64,000 nucleotides of DNA, from the NCBI RefSeq assembly GCF_001613465.1, contig NZ_BDCK01000018.1:186001-250000 (forward strand), read 5' to 3'. Below the pieces are notes generated by a model. The model searched no databases, was not told the origin of the DNA, and saw only the letters and a program-made list of their open reading frames with translations. The stretch is from Nocardia niwae NBRC 108934 = DSM 45340 (GTDB lineage: Bacteria > Actinomycetota > Actinomycetes > Mycobacteriales > Mycobacteriaceae). The position numbers and the translations under genes were made by a program. This document shows, one piece after another, positions 1 to 8,950 of this stretch. Every line of letters starts with the position of its first letter. Within the stretch, counting starts at the first letter, position 1.

Positions 1-1
1 G

Positions 2-931
2 CCCAGCGCGACTGCCGACGCGGCGTCGATTACCGGGTCCTGGGCGGAGGACGATCGGACCGTCCAGGTGCGGGTGCATTCCGCGGCGATGGGGCAGGAC
101 ATCATGGTGAAGGTGTTGCGCCCGGCCGACCGCTCGGTGCCACGGCCGACGCTGTATCTGCTGAACGGCGGCGGCGGCGGGCAGGACAGCGCGACCTGGC
201 AGAAGAACACCGATGTGCTGCGTTTCCTCGCCGACAAGGACGTGAATGTCGTGCAGCCGGTGGGCGGGCGCTGGAGTTACTACACCGATTGGCGCGCACC
301 CGATCCCAAACTCGGTGTGTACAAGTGGAAGACGTTTCTCACCGAGGAACTGCCGCCGCTGATCGATGCGGAGTTCGGTACCACGGGCGTGAACGCCATC
401 GCGGGCCTGTCCACCTCGGGTACTTCGGTGCTGCAGTTGCCGATCGCCGAACCCGGCTTGTATCAGGCGGTCGCGGCCTACAGCGGTTGCGCGCAGGTCA
501 GCGATCCGATCGGGCGCGAGTTCGTGAAACTCGCCGTGGAGAGCTGGGGCGGCGGTGACACCGAGAACATGTACGGCCCACCCGAGGATCCGATGTGGGC
601 CGCCAACGACCCCTACCTGCACGCCGACCAGTTACGCGGCATACGCCTGTTCCTGTCCACCGGAACAGGCGTACCGGGCATGTATGACACTTACAACGGC
701 GAGTATGCCCAGCCCGGACCGCGTGGCTATCTGAACCAGCTGGTGTTGGGCGGGTTGATCGAGGCCGCGGTGAACTGGTGCACGCACAACATGCGGGACC
801 GCTTGAACGCGCTCGGGATCCCGGCCACCTACGACTTCCAGCCCACCGGCACTCATTCCTGGGGCTATTGGCAGGAGGCGCTGAAGGATTCGTGGCCGGT
901 GCTGGCCGACGGGCTGGGCCTGCCACACTGA
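2..931 (+). CDS. Antigen-85-type mycolyltransferase / esterase, 5' end outside window
   Basis: Alpha/beta-hydrolase of the antigen 85 (mycolyltransferase) family. Such secreted enzymes move mycolic acids between trehalose and arabinogalactan outside the membrane. The reading frame is open from base 2, and the residues before the GTG at 68 look like the start of a mature Ag85 fold, so the signal peptide lies upstream of the window. Seen: a nucleophile elbow G-L-S-T-S-G (serine near base 415) and a C-terminal T-H-S-W-G-Y-W block that matches the HSWEYW catalytic-histidine motif of Ag85. Family confidence is high. Whether it uses mycolate or is a general esterase cannot be read from sequence. 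Confidence 0.85.
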   Translation, partial: PSATADAASITGSWAEDDRTVQVRVHSAAMGQDIMVKVLRPADRSVPRPTLYLLNGGGGGQDSATWQKNTDVLRFLADKDVNVVQPVGGRWSYYTDWRAPDPKLGVYKWKTFLTEELPPLIDAEFGTTGVNAIAGLSTSGTSVLQLPIAEPGLYQAVAAYSGCAQVSDPIGREFVKLAVESWGGGDTENMYGPPEDPMWAANDPYLHADQLRGIRLFLSTGTGVPGMYDTYNGEYAQPGPRGYLNQLVLGGLIEAAVNWCTHNMRDRLNALGIPATYDFQPTGTHSWGYWQEALKDSWPVLADGLGLPH

Positions 932-1103
932 ATCGCGGGGCGGTCGGATAGGCCGGTTGCCGGCGCCATCACACGCGAAGCCCTTCTCGAAGAAAACGTG
1001 CGTGTTCGATAGCGACCTCATCACTGCCTCGCGACACGGTGGCGTGCCGAAGTCCGGCAGATCGAGGAACAACCCGGGGCCGACTCGGCGGATACTGGCC
1101 TGT

Positions 1104-1931
1104 ATGACCGACGCCCTGGTCGAGCCCCGCTCCCTTCCGGCCGAGCTGCGTCCGTACCTGGACGGTCTCGTGCGCCGCGCCCGCGCGGTCTGCGGACCTC
1201 ACCTGGTCAGTGTCTTCGCCGTGGGGTCGATCGCGCTCGGGGACTATAGGCACGGGCGAAGCGACGTCGACGTGGCGATTGTCGCCGACCCGCTGCTTCC
1301 CGCGCAGGCGCTGCGTGAACTGGCCGAGTCGCTCGCGCACCCCGCGCTGCCCTGCCCCGCGGCCGGGCTGGAACTGGTGGTCTATGGTGCGGATTTCATC
1401 GCCGGACCCTCCGGCGCGGCCGGTTACGTGATGGACCTCAACACCGGTCCGATGTTGCCGAATCGGGTCAGCTTCGATCCGTCGGAATCACCGGCTTTCT
1501 GGTACGTCATCGATCGTTCCATCGCGCACCAGGCCGGGCGTCTCCTGTACGGAACGCCCGTGCGGCAAGTCATCGCAGCACCGTCGCCGCGCGACTTGTA
1601 CGCCGCGATACTGGCTTCGGTCCGCGAACACGCCGGGGGAGAAGGGCATCTCGGGGACAACCGAGTACTGAACGGCTGCCGGACGGTCACGTTCTGCCAG
1701 ACCGGCCGCTGGTCGGCCAAACGCTCGGCAGCACAACTGATCGCGACGCAGGAGCCAGATTTCCGCCCCCTCATAGAAACGGCGCTGCGCAGCTTCCAGC
1801 GCCCCCGCTCGGCGTCACTTCCCCTGCCCAGCGAGGACGTTCGAGCCTTCCTGGCCTGGGTGGGGGAGCGAGTCGTCGATGCGGCGAACCAGTCGGCGGC
1901 CGGTCACCGAGCGGACATGGAATCCTGCTGA
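1104..1931 (+). CDS. Aminoglycoside nucleotidyltransferase-like protein (AadA/ANT type)
   Basis: Predicted 275-residue nucleotidyltransferase. Residues 41-56 carry the polymerase-beta-type signature G-S...D-V-D (G41, S42, D54, D56), which binds nucleotide and metal. The C-terminal half has the N-G-C-R-T...T-G-R-W-S-A-K helix pattern of the AadA C-terminal domain (DUF4111). Known relatives adenylylate streptomycin or spectinomycin. Here drug resistance is inference only, because chromosomal homologues often have unknown substrates. I chose ATG 1104; an in-frame start at 957 adds about 49 residues with no domain similarity. A TAnnnT-like hexamer (gatact) lies just before the ATG, so transcription may be nearly leaderless. 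Confidence 0.75.
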   Translation: MTDALVEPRSLPAELRPYLDGLVRRARAVCGPHLVSVFAVGSIALGDYRHGRSDVDVAIVADPLLPAQALRELAESLAHPALPCPAAGLELVVYGADFIAGPSGAAGYVMDLNTGPMLPNRVSFDPSESPAFWYVIDRSIAHQAGRLLYGTPVRQVIAAPSPRDLYAAILASVREHAGGEGHLGDNRVLNGCRTVTFCQTGRWSAKRSAAQLIATQEPDFRPLIETALRSFQRPRSASLPLPSEDVRAFLAWVGERVVDAANQSAAGHRADMESC

Positions 1932-1940
1932 CGAAGAGGG

Positions 1941-1980
1941 CGGTCTCCGCGGCGCTTCGCGTGGGAGGCGCGGAGGCTCG
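1941..1980. terminator. Weak inverted repeat between convergent genes
   Basis: CTCCGCG (1945-1951) pairs with CGCGGAG (1969-1975) across a 17-base loop, between the convergent genes ending at 1931 and 2082. There is no T-run, as is usual for actinobacterial hairpins. A terminator role is inference from position. Confidence 0.25.
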
Positions 1981-2081
1981 AGTCCGATGGGAACGCGACT
2001 GGGAACATGTCGATACTTGGATATGCGCATTCAAACATAAATCTACCCGAGTCGGGTGCCAGTCCGTGGGGCCGGACGGCG

Positions 2082-3821
2082 CTACTCCCGCTCTCCCGCG
2101 CTGTGGTGCACGCGCACCGGCACGTCGTCGGCCCACGGTTGGCGGGTGACCATGTCGGCGACGTGTACTTCTCCTCGTTCGAACTCGCCGGTGGCCGCGT
2201 CGACGAGGCGGTATTGCTGGGTCTGGCGGTGGATCGGCTGGGCGTCGAGGAGGACGACGCGTACTTCGCCGGGTTCGAAGTGGCAGCGTCGGTGCATGGC
2301 CGCGATGAGTTGTTCGTTGTGCAGGTGGCCGTCGCCGAAGTTCCAGCCGAGGGCGGTGCTGCAGATACGCTCGCCGTCGGTGAGGGTGTACTCGTCTTCG
2401 CGGCCGGGCGGCATGGCGCGGTGGACGAGCGTGAACAGTGCGCGGCCGTGGGTGTTCATGGCCCGGAAGGCGTATCCGAGATACAGCGGGATCTGCGCGC
2501 GATCCTTGCCGTAGAACCGCTCCAGCTGAGCCTGCGGCATGCTCGCTACGGCGACGATGTGCTTGCCGATCTTCTCCGCGGCCGAGGGTTTGACACACCA
2601 CATCGTGGTGTCCCAGTTCCCCGCGTAGTAGCGCATCCCGGGCAGGAAGGAAATTTTGCGGGGGAACAGGTTTCCCGCGATCACGACGCCCGCGATCACG
2701 AAGAACAGCGCCGCCACCGGTAGCGGGTTTCCCACGCTGCCCAGACCGAGGTCGGCATGGGCGACGAACAGCGTGGCGATTCCGAAGATCATGAAGACGT
2801 TCCACTCCAACGGCACGCCCATGGGAATGGCGGTCAGGATCGCGAGATGGAAGCACACCATCACGAGTGCCGCGATCGCCGTCGGCCACCCGCCGTAGGA
2901 GAAGAACAGCACGAGCGGAACGCACAGCTCGATGGCGGTGCCGCCGTGGGCGAAGACGCGCGACAACCGCCCCGGCCGCAGATCGTCGGGAAAGCGTTCG
3001 AAGAACGCGCGCTTGAGTGGTTTCGGCCGGAACACCGGACTGTTGGACATCATCGTGGAGACCACGAAAGGGAAGTGCTTGTTGAGTTTCGAGGTAGCCG
3101 CGCCCATCCAGATGACGACGAAGACGATCTTCGCGGCGACCACGGAATCGGCTCCCGGGAGCAGGAACGCGACTGTGAGCGTGGCATAGACCTCGCCCCG
3201 GGCGGCGAGGAAGATGACTTTGTCGCGAAGACCGAGGACCGTCAGCAGGCCGAGAATCGTGGCGATCTGCCAGTGCGGCAACAATCCCACGCTGGTGTCC
3301 AGTTCGGAGATGGGACCGGTGCCGTCGGACAGCAAGGCGACCGTCGTCATCGCCAGCAGTGCCGCGTACAGGGCGACGTCCACCGGCGTGCGGTTGTCGC
3401 CCTCGGTGAACGGTATCCGGCCGGGCCATGGCGGCAGCCGAATGGTGTTGGGGCGCAACCAATACAGGATCGAGCCGAACGGCGGGAAGTACCGATTGTT
3501 CAGCGGTCCGAACCCGCAGCCCAGCCCCACCACTTCGAACAGCAGCGTGTACAGCACGATCTTCTGGAAGACGATCGGCTCCGACCACCAGACTCCGACG
3601 TCGGTGAATCCGTCGATGCCCGCGGTGGTCAGCACGACGAGCCAGCCGCCGAGCGCATAGAGGCAGATCTTGCCGACGTAGAACAGGTGCAGCGCCACGG
3701 GCGTCCCGAAGCCCACCTCGGCCCAGTGCCTGGCCATGGGGCGGATGCGTTCGCCACGCGTGCCTTTGCTCCATTCGGCCATGTCGACCACCGGTAGGTC
3801 GGGCTCGAGAAACCCCATCAA
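2082..3821 (-). CDS. DUF3556 multi-pass membrane protein
   Basis: A 579-residue protein that matches from memory the DUF3556 family of mycobacteria and nocardiae. Its N-terminus (M-G-F-L-E-P-D-L-P-V-V-D) and the stretch H-W-A-E-V-G-F-G-T-P are typical. About eight to ten hydrophobic segments span roughly residues 40-400, and a soluble C-terminal part of about 150 residues follows. Function is unknown. The family layout vaguely resembles HTTM/vitamin-K-carboxylase-like membrane proteins, but I see no proof of activity. It is divergent from the Nudix gene across about 130 bases. Long antisense frames here are shadows of this gene. Confidence 0.85.
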   Translation of the reverse strand: MMGFLEPDLPVVDMAEWSKGTRGERIRPMARHWAEVGFGTPVALHLFYVGKICLYALGGWLVVLTTAGIDGFTDVGVWWSEPIVFQKIVLYTLLFEVVGLGCGFGPLNNRYFPPFGSILYWLRPNTIRLPPWPGRIPFTEGDNRTPVDVALYAALLAMTTVALLSDGTGPISELDTSVGLLPHWQIATILGLLTVLGLRDKVIFLAARGEVYATLTVAFLLPGADSVVAAKIVFVVIWMGAATSKLNKHFPFVVSTMMSNSPVFRPKPLKRAFFERFPDDLRPGRLSRVFAHGGTAIELCVPLVLFFSYGGWPTAIAALVMVCFHLAILTAIPMGVPLEWNVFMIFGIATLFVAHADLGLGSVGNPLPVAALFFVIAGVVIAGNLFPRKISFLPGMRYYAGNWDTTMWCVKPSAAEKIGKHIVAVASMPQAQLERFYGKDRAQIPLYLGYAFRAMNTHGRALFTLVHRAMPPGREDEYTLTDGERICSTALGWNFGDGHLHNEQLIAAMHRRCHFEPGEVRVVLLDAQPIHRQTQQYRLVDAATGEFERGEVHVADMVTRQPWADDVPVRVHHSAGERE

Positions 3822-3952
3822 GCACGCTCCGATCGAGAACGCCAGGGGCGCGGTCCGAGCCCGAGGTTCCCGATACGGTGACAGGTACGACAGTCGCTGT
3901 CAACGACTTACCAGGCGCACGTGCTCGGTGGCGGTCGGGCAAGATCGAAGCC

Positions 3953-4651
3953 ATGGACCCCGCCCCGAGAGTGCCGCTGCCCACGAGCATCGAGGAGTTC
4001 CGCGTGCTCGCGCACTCTCGCCTGTGCGGATTTCCTCGCGTCGCAGTGGCCGACGCGCCCGGCATGCGCCGCGCGGCGGTCGTGCTGTGCGTGGTGGAGG
4101 AGCCCGAGGGGCCGCTGTCGGTGATCGTCATCAAGCGGGCCTACCGGGGCCGCAACGCCGGACAGTGGGGCCTGCCCGGCGGACGCCTGGACGAAGGCGA
4201 GACCGCCGAGCAAGCCGCGTTGCGCGAGCTGCACGAAGAACTGGGCCTGCACGCGCGGCCCGAAGATCTGCTCGGCGCGCTCGACGACTTTCCGGCCGCG
4301 TCCGGTTTCGCGATCACGCCTCTGGTCCTGGCGCTGACCGACGCCACGCGGCTGCGGCCGAACCCGGACGAGGTCTATTCCGTCCATTTCGTCGATCTCG
4401 CCCGGCTCGCCGCCGAGGACACGCCTCGTTGGGTCCGGCCCGAGGACGCGGTGCGGCAAGCGGAGTTGCGCGACGATGCGGCCCCGGCCGATGCGGCCGG
4501 CCTGTTGCAGATGCGGCTGGGCCCGAAGATGACCATTCACGCACCGACCGGTGCGCTGCTGTGGCAATTCCGCGAAGTCGTCCTGCTCGGCACGAGTCCC
4601 TCGGCTGCCCGCGTCGCGCACTTCACTCAACCCGACTGGACCCATCACTAG
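3953..4651 (+). CDS. Nudix hydrolase
   Basis: A 232-residue Nudix-fold hydrolase. The complete box GX5EX7REUXEEXGU lies at about residues 77-99 (G-R-L-D-E-G-E ... R-E-L-H-E-E-L-G-L), with the Mg2+-binding glutamates intact. The preceding I-K-R...G-Q-W-G-L-P-G-G strand-loop is normal for the fold. The substrate could be a nucleoside diphosphate derivative, NADH or CoA; nothing decides this. I chose ATG 3953 because residues encoded from 3878 do not look like protein. Confidence 0.8.
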   Translation: MDPAPRVPLPTSIEEFRVLAHSRLCGFPRVAVADAPGMRRAAVVLCVVEEPEGPLSVIVIKRAYRGRNAGQWGLPGGRLDEGETAEQAALRELHEELGLHARPEDLLGALDDFPAASGFAITPLVLALTDATRLRPNPDEVYSVHFVDLARLAAEDTPRWVRPEDAVRQAELRDDAAPADAAGLLQMRLGPKMTIHAPTGALLWQFREVVLLGTSPSAARVAHFTQPDWTHH

Positions 4652-4742
4652 GTCGCCCGCGGGGGGCGGCAAGGTCTCCCACCTTTGCGCGGGCGCGGTC
4701 CCAGGCGAGCCATCTCGCGCGTCACCGCACCCGGGCTGCTAC

Positions 4743-4759
4743 CTTGAACGTCGTTCAAG
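4743..4759. promoter_or_regulatory. BioQ-type biotin operator upstream of bioY
   Basis: Perfect inverted repeat CTTGAACGTCGTTCAAG, 8-base arms around one T. Its core TGAAC-N3-GTTCA agrees, from memory, with the operator of the actinobacterial biotin repressor BioQ (TetR family). It ends 4 bases before the proposed bioY ATG, so a bound repressor would block expression of the whole operon. No bioQ gene is in the window. Confidence 0.75.
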
Positions 4760-4763
4760 TTCG

Positions 4764-5363
4764 ATGCGGAGGGTTGTCGTGGAAGGTGTCGAGAACTCTC
4801 GGGAGCCGAGGGTCGGGATTTCGGCGCGGGACATGGCGCAGATCGCGGTCTTCGCCGCGCTGATCGCGGCGCTGGGTCTGCCCGGCGCCATCACGGTCGG
4901 GTTCAGCGGGGTGCCGATCACGGTGCAGACCCTCGGCGTGATCCTGGCCGGTGCCGTGCTCGGAGCACGCAAGGGGACGGCCGCGGTCCTGGTCTTCCTG
5001 GCACTGACGATGATCGGCCTGCCGCTGCTGTCCGGCGGCCGCACCGGCCTGACGGCGCTGGCGGGTCCGAGCGCTGGATATCTGCTGGGCTGGATCCCCG
5101 CGGCGCTGTTCATCGGCCTGTGCACCGCCCGCATCCTGCCGAAATACCCGATCGCGCTGGGCCTGCTGATCAACACCGTCGGAGGACTGGTGATCATCTA
5201 TCTCTTCGGCACCGTGGGCCTGCTGCTGCGCACCGATCTCGGCCTCGGGGCCGCGGTCAGCACGAACTGGGCGTTCATTCCCGGCGACCTGCTCAAAGTC
5301 GTCGTCGCGAGCGTGGTGGCCAAGGGAGTGCACCGCGCGTATCCCGGTCTGGTCCGTGCCTAG
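4764..5363 (+). CDS. bioY: Biotin ECF-transporter substrate-binding protein BioY
   Basis: S component of the energy-coupling-factor biotin importer, a membrane protein that binds biotin. The 199-residue product has about six hydrophobic helices. The family block G-V-P-I-T-V-Q-T-L-G-V lies near residue 50, G-A-R-K-G follows, and a late F-I-P-G-D-L-L-K motif is present. BioM and BioN for the same transporter are encoded in the operon. I chose ATG 4764 because it follows the BioQ-type palindrome; GTG 4779 is an alternative. Its stop overlaps the start of the next gene by 8 bases. Confidence 0.92.
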   Translation: MRRVVVEGVENSREPRVGISARDMAQIAVFAALIAALGLPGAITVGFSGVPITVQTLGVILAGAVLGARKGTAAVLVFLALTMIGLPLLSGGRTGLTALAGPSAGYLLGWIPAALFIGLCTARILPKYPIALGLLINTVGGLVIIYLFGTVGLLLRTDLGLGAAVSTNWAFIPGDLLKVVVASVVAKGVHRAYPGLVRA

Positions 5364-6477
5364 TCCCGAACTCGGCGGCGCGGGCGACGCGCCTGCCATC
5401 GACATCGGCGGCCGCCGCTACACCTACCGCGACCTCGACCGCGCGATCGAGCAGTGGATCGACCACGATCCCGGCGCGGCGGTCTACGACGCGTCGGACC
5501 TCCCGGTTCCGGAGGCGCTGATCTGTGTCTGCGCCGCCGCACGGCGCGGCATCCCGGTCCGCGTCGAGAACCCCGCTGCCCGGCCGCAGCGTACGGGCAT
5601 TCCGCCCGAGGCGTTTCTGCTGGTGGCGACCTCAGGCTCCACCGGCCGTCCCCGGCCGCTCGCGCGGACGGCCGCCTCCTGGTACGACAGCTTTCCCGCG
5701 TTCACCGCGATCAGCGGTGTCGCACCGGCCGACCGCGTGCTGATCACCGGTCCACTGCACGCGACCATGCACCTGTTCGGCGCGCTGCACGCGCTGTGGC
5801 GCGGCGCGTGCGTCACCGACGACCCGGCGCACGCCACCGTCGTGCACGCGGTTCCCGCGATACTGCGGGAGGTGGTGCGGACCTGTCCGCGCCTGCGCAC
5901 CGCGATCGTCGCGGGTATCGCACTCGACGACGGTGCGCTGGCGGCGGCCGCGGACATCGACGTCGTCGAGTACTACGGCTCCTCGGAGGTATCGCTGGTG
6001 GCGGCGCGGCGCGTGCCCGAGCCGATGCGGCTGCTCGACGGCGTCGAGGCCGAAGTCCGGGACGGACTGCTCTACGTCCGATCGCCCTACCGTGTGCTGG
6101 GCGCGCCCGACTGGTTCGGCGTCGGCGACCTCGCGGAACTGGGCGACGACCGTGAACTTACCGTCCTCGGCAGGGGTGACTGCGCGATCAACGTCGGCGG
6201 CACCGTGGTGGTCGCCGAGGAAGTGGAACGTGTGCTGGAATCGCTCGACGGCATCGCCGCGGTGGCCGTGATCGGCTCGCCGCATGCGGTGTTCGGCGAA
6301 ACGGTCACGGCCGCTGTGCAATTGGAGCACGGCGCCGGACTCGACGAGATTCGGTCGCGAGCCCGTCGCATGCTCGCCAAGGAGGCTGTGCCGCGCCGCT
6401 GGGTGCCACTGCCCGCCCTGCCGCGGACCGCGGCCGGAAAGGTGGCCAGGGGCAGGCTGAAAGACTTGCTGACATGA
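5356..6477 (+). CDS. Compact acyl-adenylating enzyme (ANL superfamily), biotin operon ligase 1
   Basis: A 373-residue member of the acyl-CoA-synthetase/AMP-ligase superfamily, much shorter than the usual 500-550. Core motifs remain: T-S-G-S-T-G-R-P-R (P-loop, with Arg where Lys is usual), Y-Y-G-S-S-E (A5), V-G-D (A7), G-R-G-D (A8), and P-R-T-A-A-G-K with the catalytic Lys near the C-terminus. The N-terminal subdomain is shortened. The block L-L-D-G-V-E-A-E-V-R-D-G-L-L-Y-V-R-S recurs almost unchanged in the ligase at 8943, so the two are paralogues. GTG start overlaps bioY; stop overlaps the thiolase in an ATGA. Probably activates a carboxylate linked to biotin or a precursor; substrate unknown. 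Confidence 0.8.
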   Translation: MPSPELGGAGDAPAIDIGGRRYTYRDLDRAIEQWIDHDPGAAVYDASDLPVPEALICVCAAARRGIPVRVENPAARPQRTGIPPEAFLLVATSGSTGRPRPLARTAASWYDSFPAFTAISGVAPADRVLITGPLHATMHLFGALHALWRGACVTDDPAHATVVHAVPAILREVVRTCPRLRTAIVAGIALDDGALAAAADIDVVEYYGSSEVSLVAARRVPEPMRLLDGVEAEVRDGLLYVRSPYRVLGAPDWFGVGDLAELGDDRELTVLGRGDCAINVGGTVVVAEEVERVLESLDGIAAVAVIGSPHAVFGETVTAAVQLEHGAGLDEIRSRARRMLAKEAVPRRWVPLPALPRTAAGKVARGRLKDLLT

Positions 6478-7601
6478 GCCCGGTCCCTGTTCTGGTAGCG
6501 CCGCGCCGCACGCCGATCGGTAACGCGGGACACGGATTCGCGGATCTGACCACCACCGACTTGGCCGCTCCCGTGCTGCGCGCGGTGCTGTCCTCGCTGC
6601 GCGGCGCGGGCATCGACGCCGAGGTGGACGACGTGGTGCTCGGCAACTGCCTGGGACCGGGCGGCGATCCCGCCCGGGTCGCCGCGTTGCGGGCGGGACT
6701 GGGTGTGCACGTTCCGGGGGTCACCGTGGATCGGCAGTGCGGGTCGGGCCTCGACGCGGTGATGCAGGCGGCGTTGCGCGTGCGCAGCGGCGCGGACGAC
6801 CTCGTCCTCGCCGGAGGGGTCGAGTCGGCGAGCACCGCCCCATGGCGCTTCTGGCCGCCGGTGGGGGATGCCGGGCCGGTGCGCTACACCCGAGCTCCCT
6901 TCGCGCCACCGGGGTTTCCCGATCCGGATATGGGCGCGGCCGCCGACGATCTCGCGCGAGCGCGCGGTATCGCCCGGGAGCGGCAGGACGCCTACGCGGC
7001 CCGCTCGCACACCCTCGCCGCGGCCGCCGACTTCTCCGCGGAGATCGTGCCGATCGGCGACGTGCACCGGGACGAGCGCATCCGGGCGGGCATGACCGCG
7101 GCCCGGCTCGCACGCCTGCGCCCCAGCTTCGGCGCCGACGGCACGGCCACCGCGGGCAATTCCTGCGGTATCTCCGATGGAGCCGCGGCCATGGCGGTCA
7201 CCACGGAGGCGATGGCCGCCGGTCTGCCCGCGTTGCGTATCCTCGGCTGCGCGGTCGCCGGATCCGACCCGGCGTACCCCGGCCTGGGGCCCGTACCCGC
7301 GATCCGTAAAGTGCTGCGCCGAACCGGCTTCGGCGTGTCGGACCTCGGCGTCGTCGAGATCACCGAGGCGTTCGCTTCGGTGGTGCTGGCGGTGGCGGAC
7401 GAGCTGGGCCTCGACGAGTCGTCGATCTGCCCGCAGGGCGGCGCCATCGCGATGGGGCACCCCTGGGGCGCGTCCGGAGCCATCCTGCTGGTGCGGCTGG
7501 CGAGCCAGATGCTGCGCGCGGACGGCCCGGCGCTCGGTCTCGCGGCCTGCGCCATCGGCGGCGGCCAGGGGATCGCCGTGCTCGTGGAGCGTGTGTCGTG
7601 A
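6474..7601 (+). CDS. Thiolase (acetyl-CoA C-acyltransferase family), biotin operon
   Basis: A 375-residue thiolase. All catalytic elements are visible: nucleophile Cys89 in D-R-Q-C-G-S-G, His329 in M-G-H-P-W-G-A-S-G, and Cys359 in A-C-A-I-G-G-G-Q-G. It should cleave a 3-ketoacyl-CoA or condense two acyl-CoAs. It lies between an acyl-adenylating enzyme and the biotin transporter ATPase. From memory, Bacillus subtilis yhfS-yhfT-yhfU is a comparable thiolase-ligase-BioY set. No dehydrogenase or hydratase for a full beta-oxidation round is in the operon. Role in biotin-precursor supply or side-chain salvage is inference. Confidence 0.88.
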   Translation: MSPVPVLVAPRRTPIGNAGHGFADLTTTDLAAPVLRAVLSSLRGAGIDAEVDDVVLGNCLGPGGDPARVAALRAGLGVHVPGVTVDRQCGSGLDAVMQAALRVRSGADDLVLAGGVESASTAPWRFWPPVGDAGPVRYTRAPFAPPGFPDPDMGAAADDLARARGIARERQDAYAARSHTLAAAADFSAEIVPIGDVHRDERIRAGMTAARLARLRPSFGADGTATAGNSCGISDGAAAMAVTTEAMAAGLPALRILGCAVAGSDPAYPGLGPVPAIRKVLRRTGFGVSDLGVVEITEAFASVVLAVADELGLDESSICPQGGAIAMGHPWGASGAILLVRLASQMLRADGPALGLAACAIGGGQGIAVLVERVS

Positions 7602-7670
7602 GTGCGCGGGCGAGCCGTGGACACAGCGCGCCGTCGCGCACGGCCCGACCATCGTCAGCGGGGCGCCGTC

Positions 7671-8351
7671 GTGAGTGAGATCGTCTTCGACTCGGTGAGC
7701 CACCGTTTCGGCGAACGAAAAGTGTTGCGCGACATCAGCCTGCGGATCACCGAACGCCGCGTCGGCATCATCGGCTCCAACGGTTCCGGCAAATCGACGT
7801 TGGCGCGCATGATCAACGGCTTGCTGACGCCGAGTTCCGGTACGGTCACCGTCGACGGCGTGGACGCCGCCCGCAAGGGCGCGCAGGTACGGCGGAAGGT
7901 GGGGTTCGTCTTCACCGATCCCGATACGCAGATCGTGATGCCGACGGTTGCCGAGGATCTCGCGTTCTCGCTGCGGCGCAGCGGGTTGCGCAAGCCGGAG
8001 ATCGCGGCGCGCGTGGAGGAGATCCTGGAACGATTCGGGCTCGCGGGCCACGCCGAACACCCTTCGCATCTGCTGTCCGGTGGTCAGAAACAGTTGCTCG
8101 CCCTCGGCGCGGTCCTGATCCGGCGGCCGGAGGTGATCGTCGCCGACGAGCCGACCACGCTGCTGGACCTGCGCAACGCCAAGGTCGTCGCGAGTGCGCT
8201 GGATGCCGTGGACCAGCAGGTGATCGTCGTGACGCATCAGCTGTCTCTGCTGGAGAGCTTCGAGCGCGTCATCGTGATCGACGACGGAGCGGTGGCGTTC
8301 GACGGAACGCCCGGCGATGCCGTCGCGGCCTACCGGGCGGCGGTCGAGTGA
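7671..8351 (+). CDS. bioM: Biotin ECF-transporter ATPase BioM
   Basis: ABC ATPase of 226 residues that energises the BioY/BioN importer at the inner face of the membrane. Walker A G-S-N-G-S-G-K-S-T lies at residues 35-43, the signature L-S-G-G-Q at about 135, Walker B V-I-V-A-D-E-P with glutamate follows, and the switch histidine sits in V-V-T-H-Q. A reading frame exists from GTG 7602, directly after the thiolase stop. The first 23 codons look non-homologous, so I start at GTG 7671. The stop overlaps bioN as GTGA. Confidence 0.9.
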   Translation: MSEIVFDSVSHRFGERKVLRDISLRITERRVGIIGSNGSGKSTLARMINGLLTPSSGTVTVDGVDAARKGAQVRRKVGFVFTDPDTQIVMPTVAEDLAFSLRRSGLRKPEIAARVEEILERFGLAGHAEHPSHLLSGGQKQLLALGAVLIRRPEVIVADEPTTLLDLRNAKVVASALDAVDQQVIVVTHQLSLLESFERVIVIDDGAVAFDGTPGDAVAAYRAAVE

Positions 8352-8950
8352 TCGGCCTGTACCGACCCGGCGATTCCCCGCTGCACCGGCTACCGGCCGG
8401 GGTGAAACTGGTGCTGCTGCTGGCGTCGATCGTGGCCTGCTCTGTGTTCGTTCGGACTCCGCCGCAGGTGCTGGCCGCCGCCGGGCTGGTGGCGGGACTG
8501 TTCGCGGTGGCCGGGATTCCGTGGCGAGTCGCGCTGGCCCAGCTGCGCCCGCTGTTGTGGATGCTGCTGCTCATCGCCGTGTTCCAAGTGCTGATCACTT
8601 CGCCCGCACGGGCCGCGGTGGTGTGCGGGGTGCTGGTGCTCTCGGTCGCGCTCGCGGCGCTGTTCACCCTCACCACGCGGGTGACCGACATGCTGGACGC
8701 CGTGACCCGGTGGCTGGGGCCGCTGCGCCGGGTGGGTGTCGATCCCGAGCGAGCCGGATTACTACTGGCACTGGCCATCCGGTGTGTGCCGTTGCTGGCC
8801 GGGATCGTGCACGACGTCGCCGAGGCGCGGCGCGCTCGTGGTCTGCAGTGGTCGATGACGGCGCTGGTCACGCCGGTGCTGGTGCGGGCGCTGCGGACGG
8901 CCGACGCCATGGGTGACGCCCTCGCCGCGCGAGGAGTGGACGATGCCTGA
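8348..8950 (+). CDS. bioN: Biotin ECF-transporter transmembrane protein BioN
   Basis: T component (EcfT family), 200 residues, with four to five hydrophobic helices. Two short coupling-helix motifs are visible near the C-terminus, A-R-R-A-R-G-L (about residue 163) and A-L-A-A-R-G-V (about residue 192). In EcfT proteins these bind the ATPase grooves. It completes a BioMNY-type transporter with the neighbouring genes. The 3' end overlaps the next ligase by 8 bases. Confidence 0.9.
   Translation: MIGLYRPGDSPLHRLPAGVKLVLLLASIVACSVFVRTPPQVLAAAGLVAGLFAVAGIPWRVALAQLRPLLWMLLLIAVFQVLITSPARAAVVCGVLVLSVALAALFTLTTRVTDMLDAVTRWLGPLRRVGVDPERAGLLLALAIRCVPLLAGIVHDVAEARRARGLQWSMTALVTPVLVRALRTADAMGDALAARGVDDA

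Noticed and set aside
1771..4134. A 787-codon minus-strand frame
   Set aside because: It overlaps the DUF3556 gene in a different frame, has low-complexity Arg-rich sequence, and crosses several real gene boundaries.
4551..4763. Upstream extension of bioY
   Set aside because: The extra 71 codons overlap the Nudix gene and include the BioQ-type operator; residues are not protein-like.
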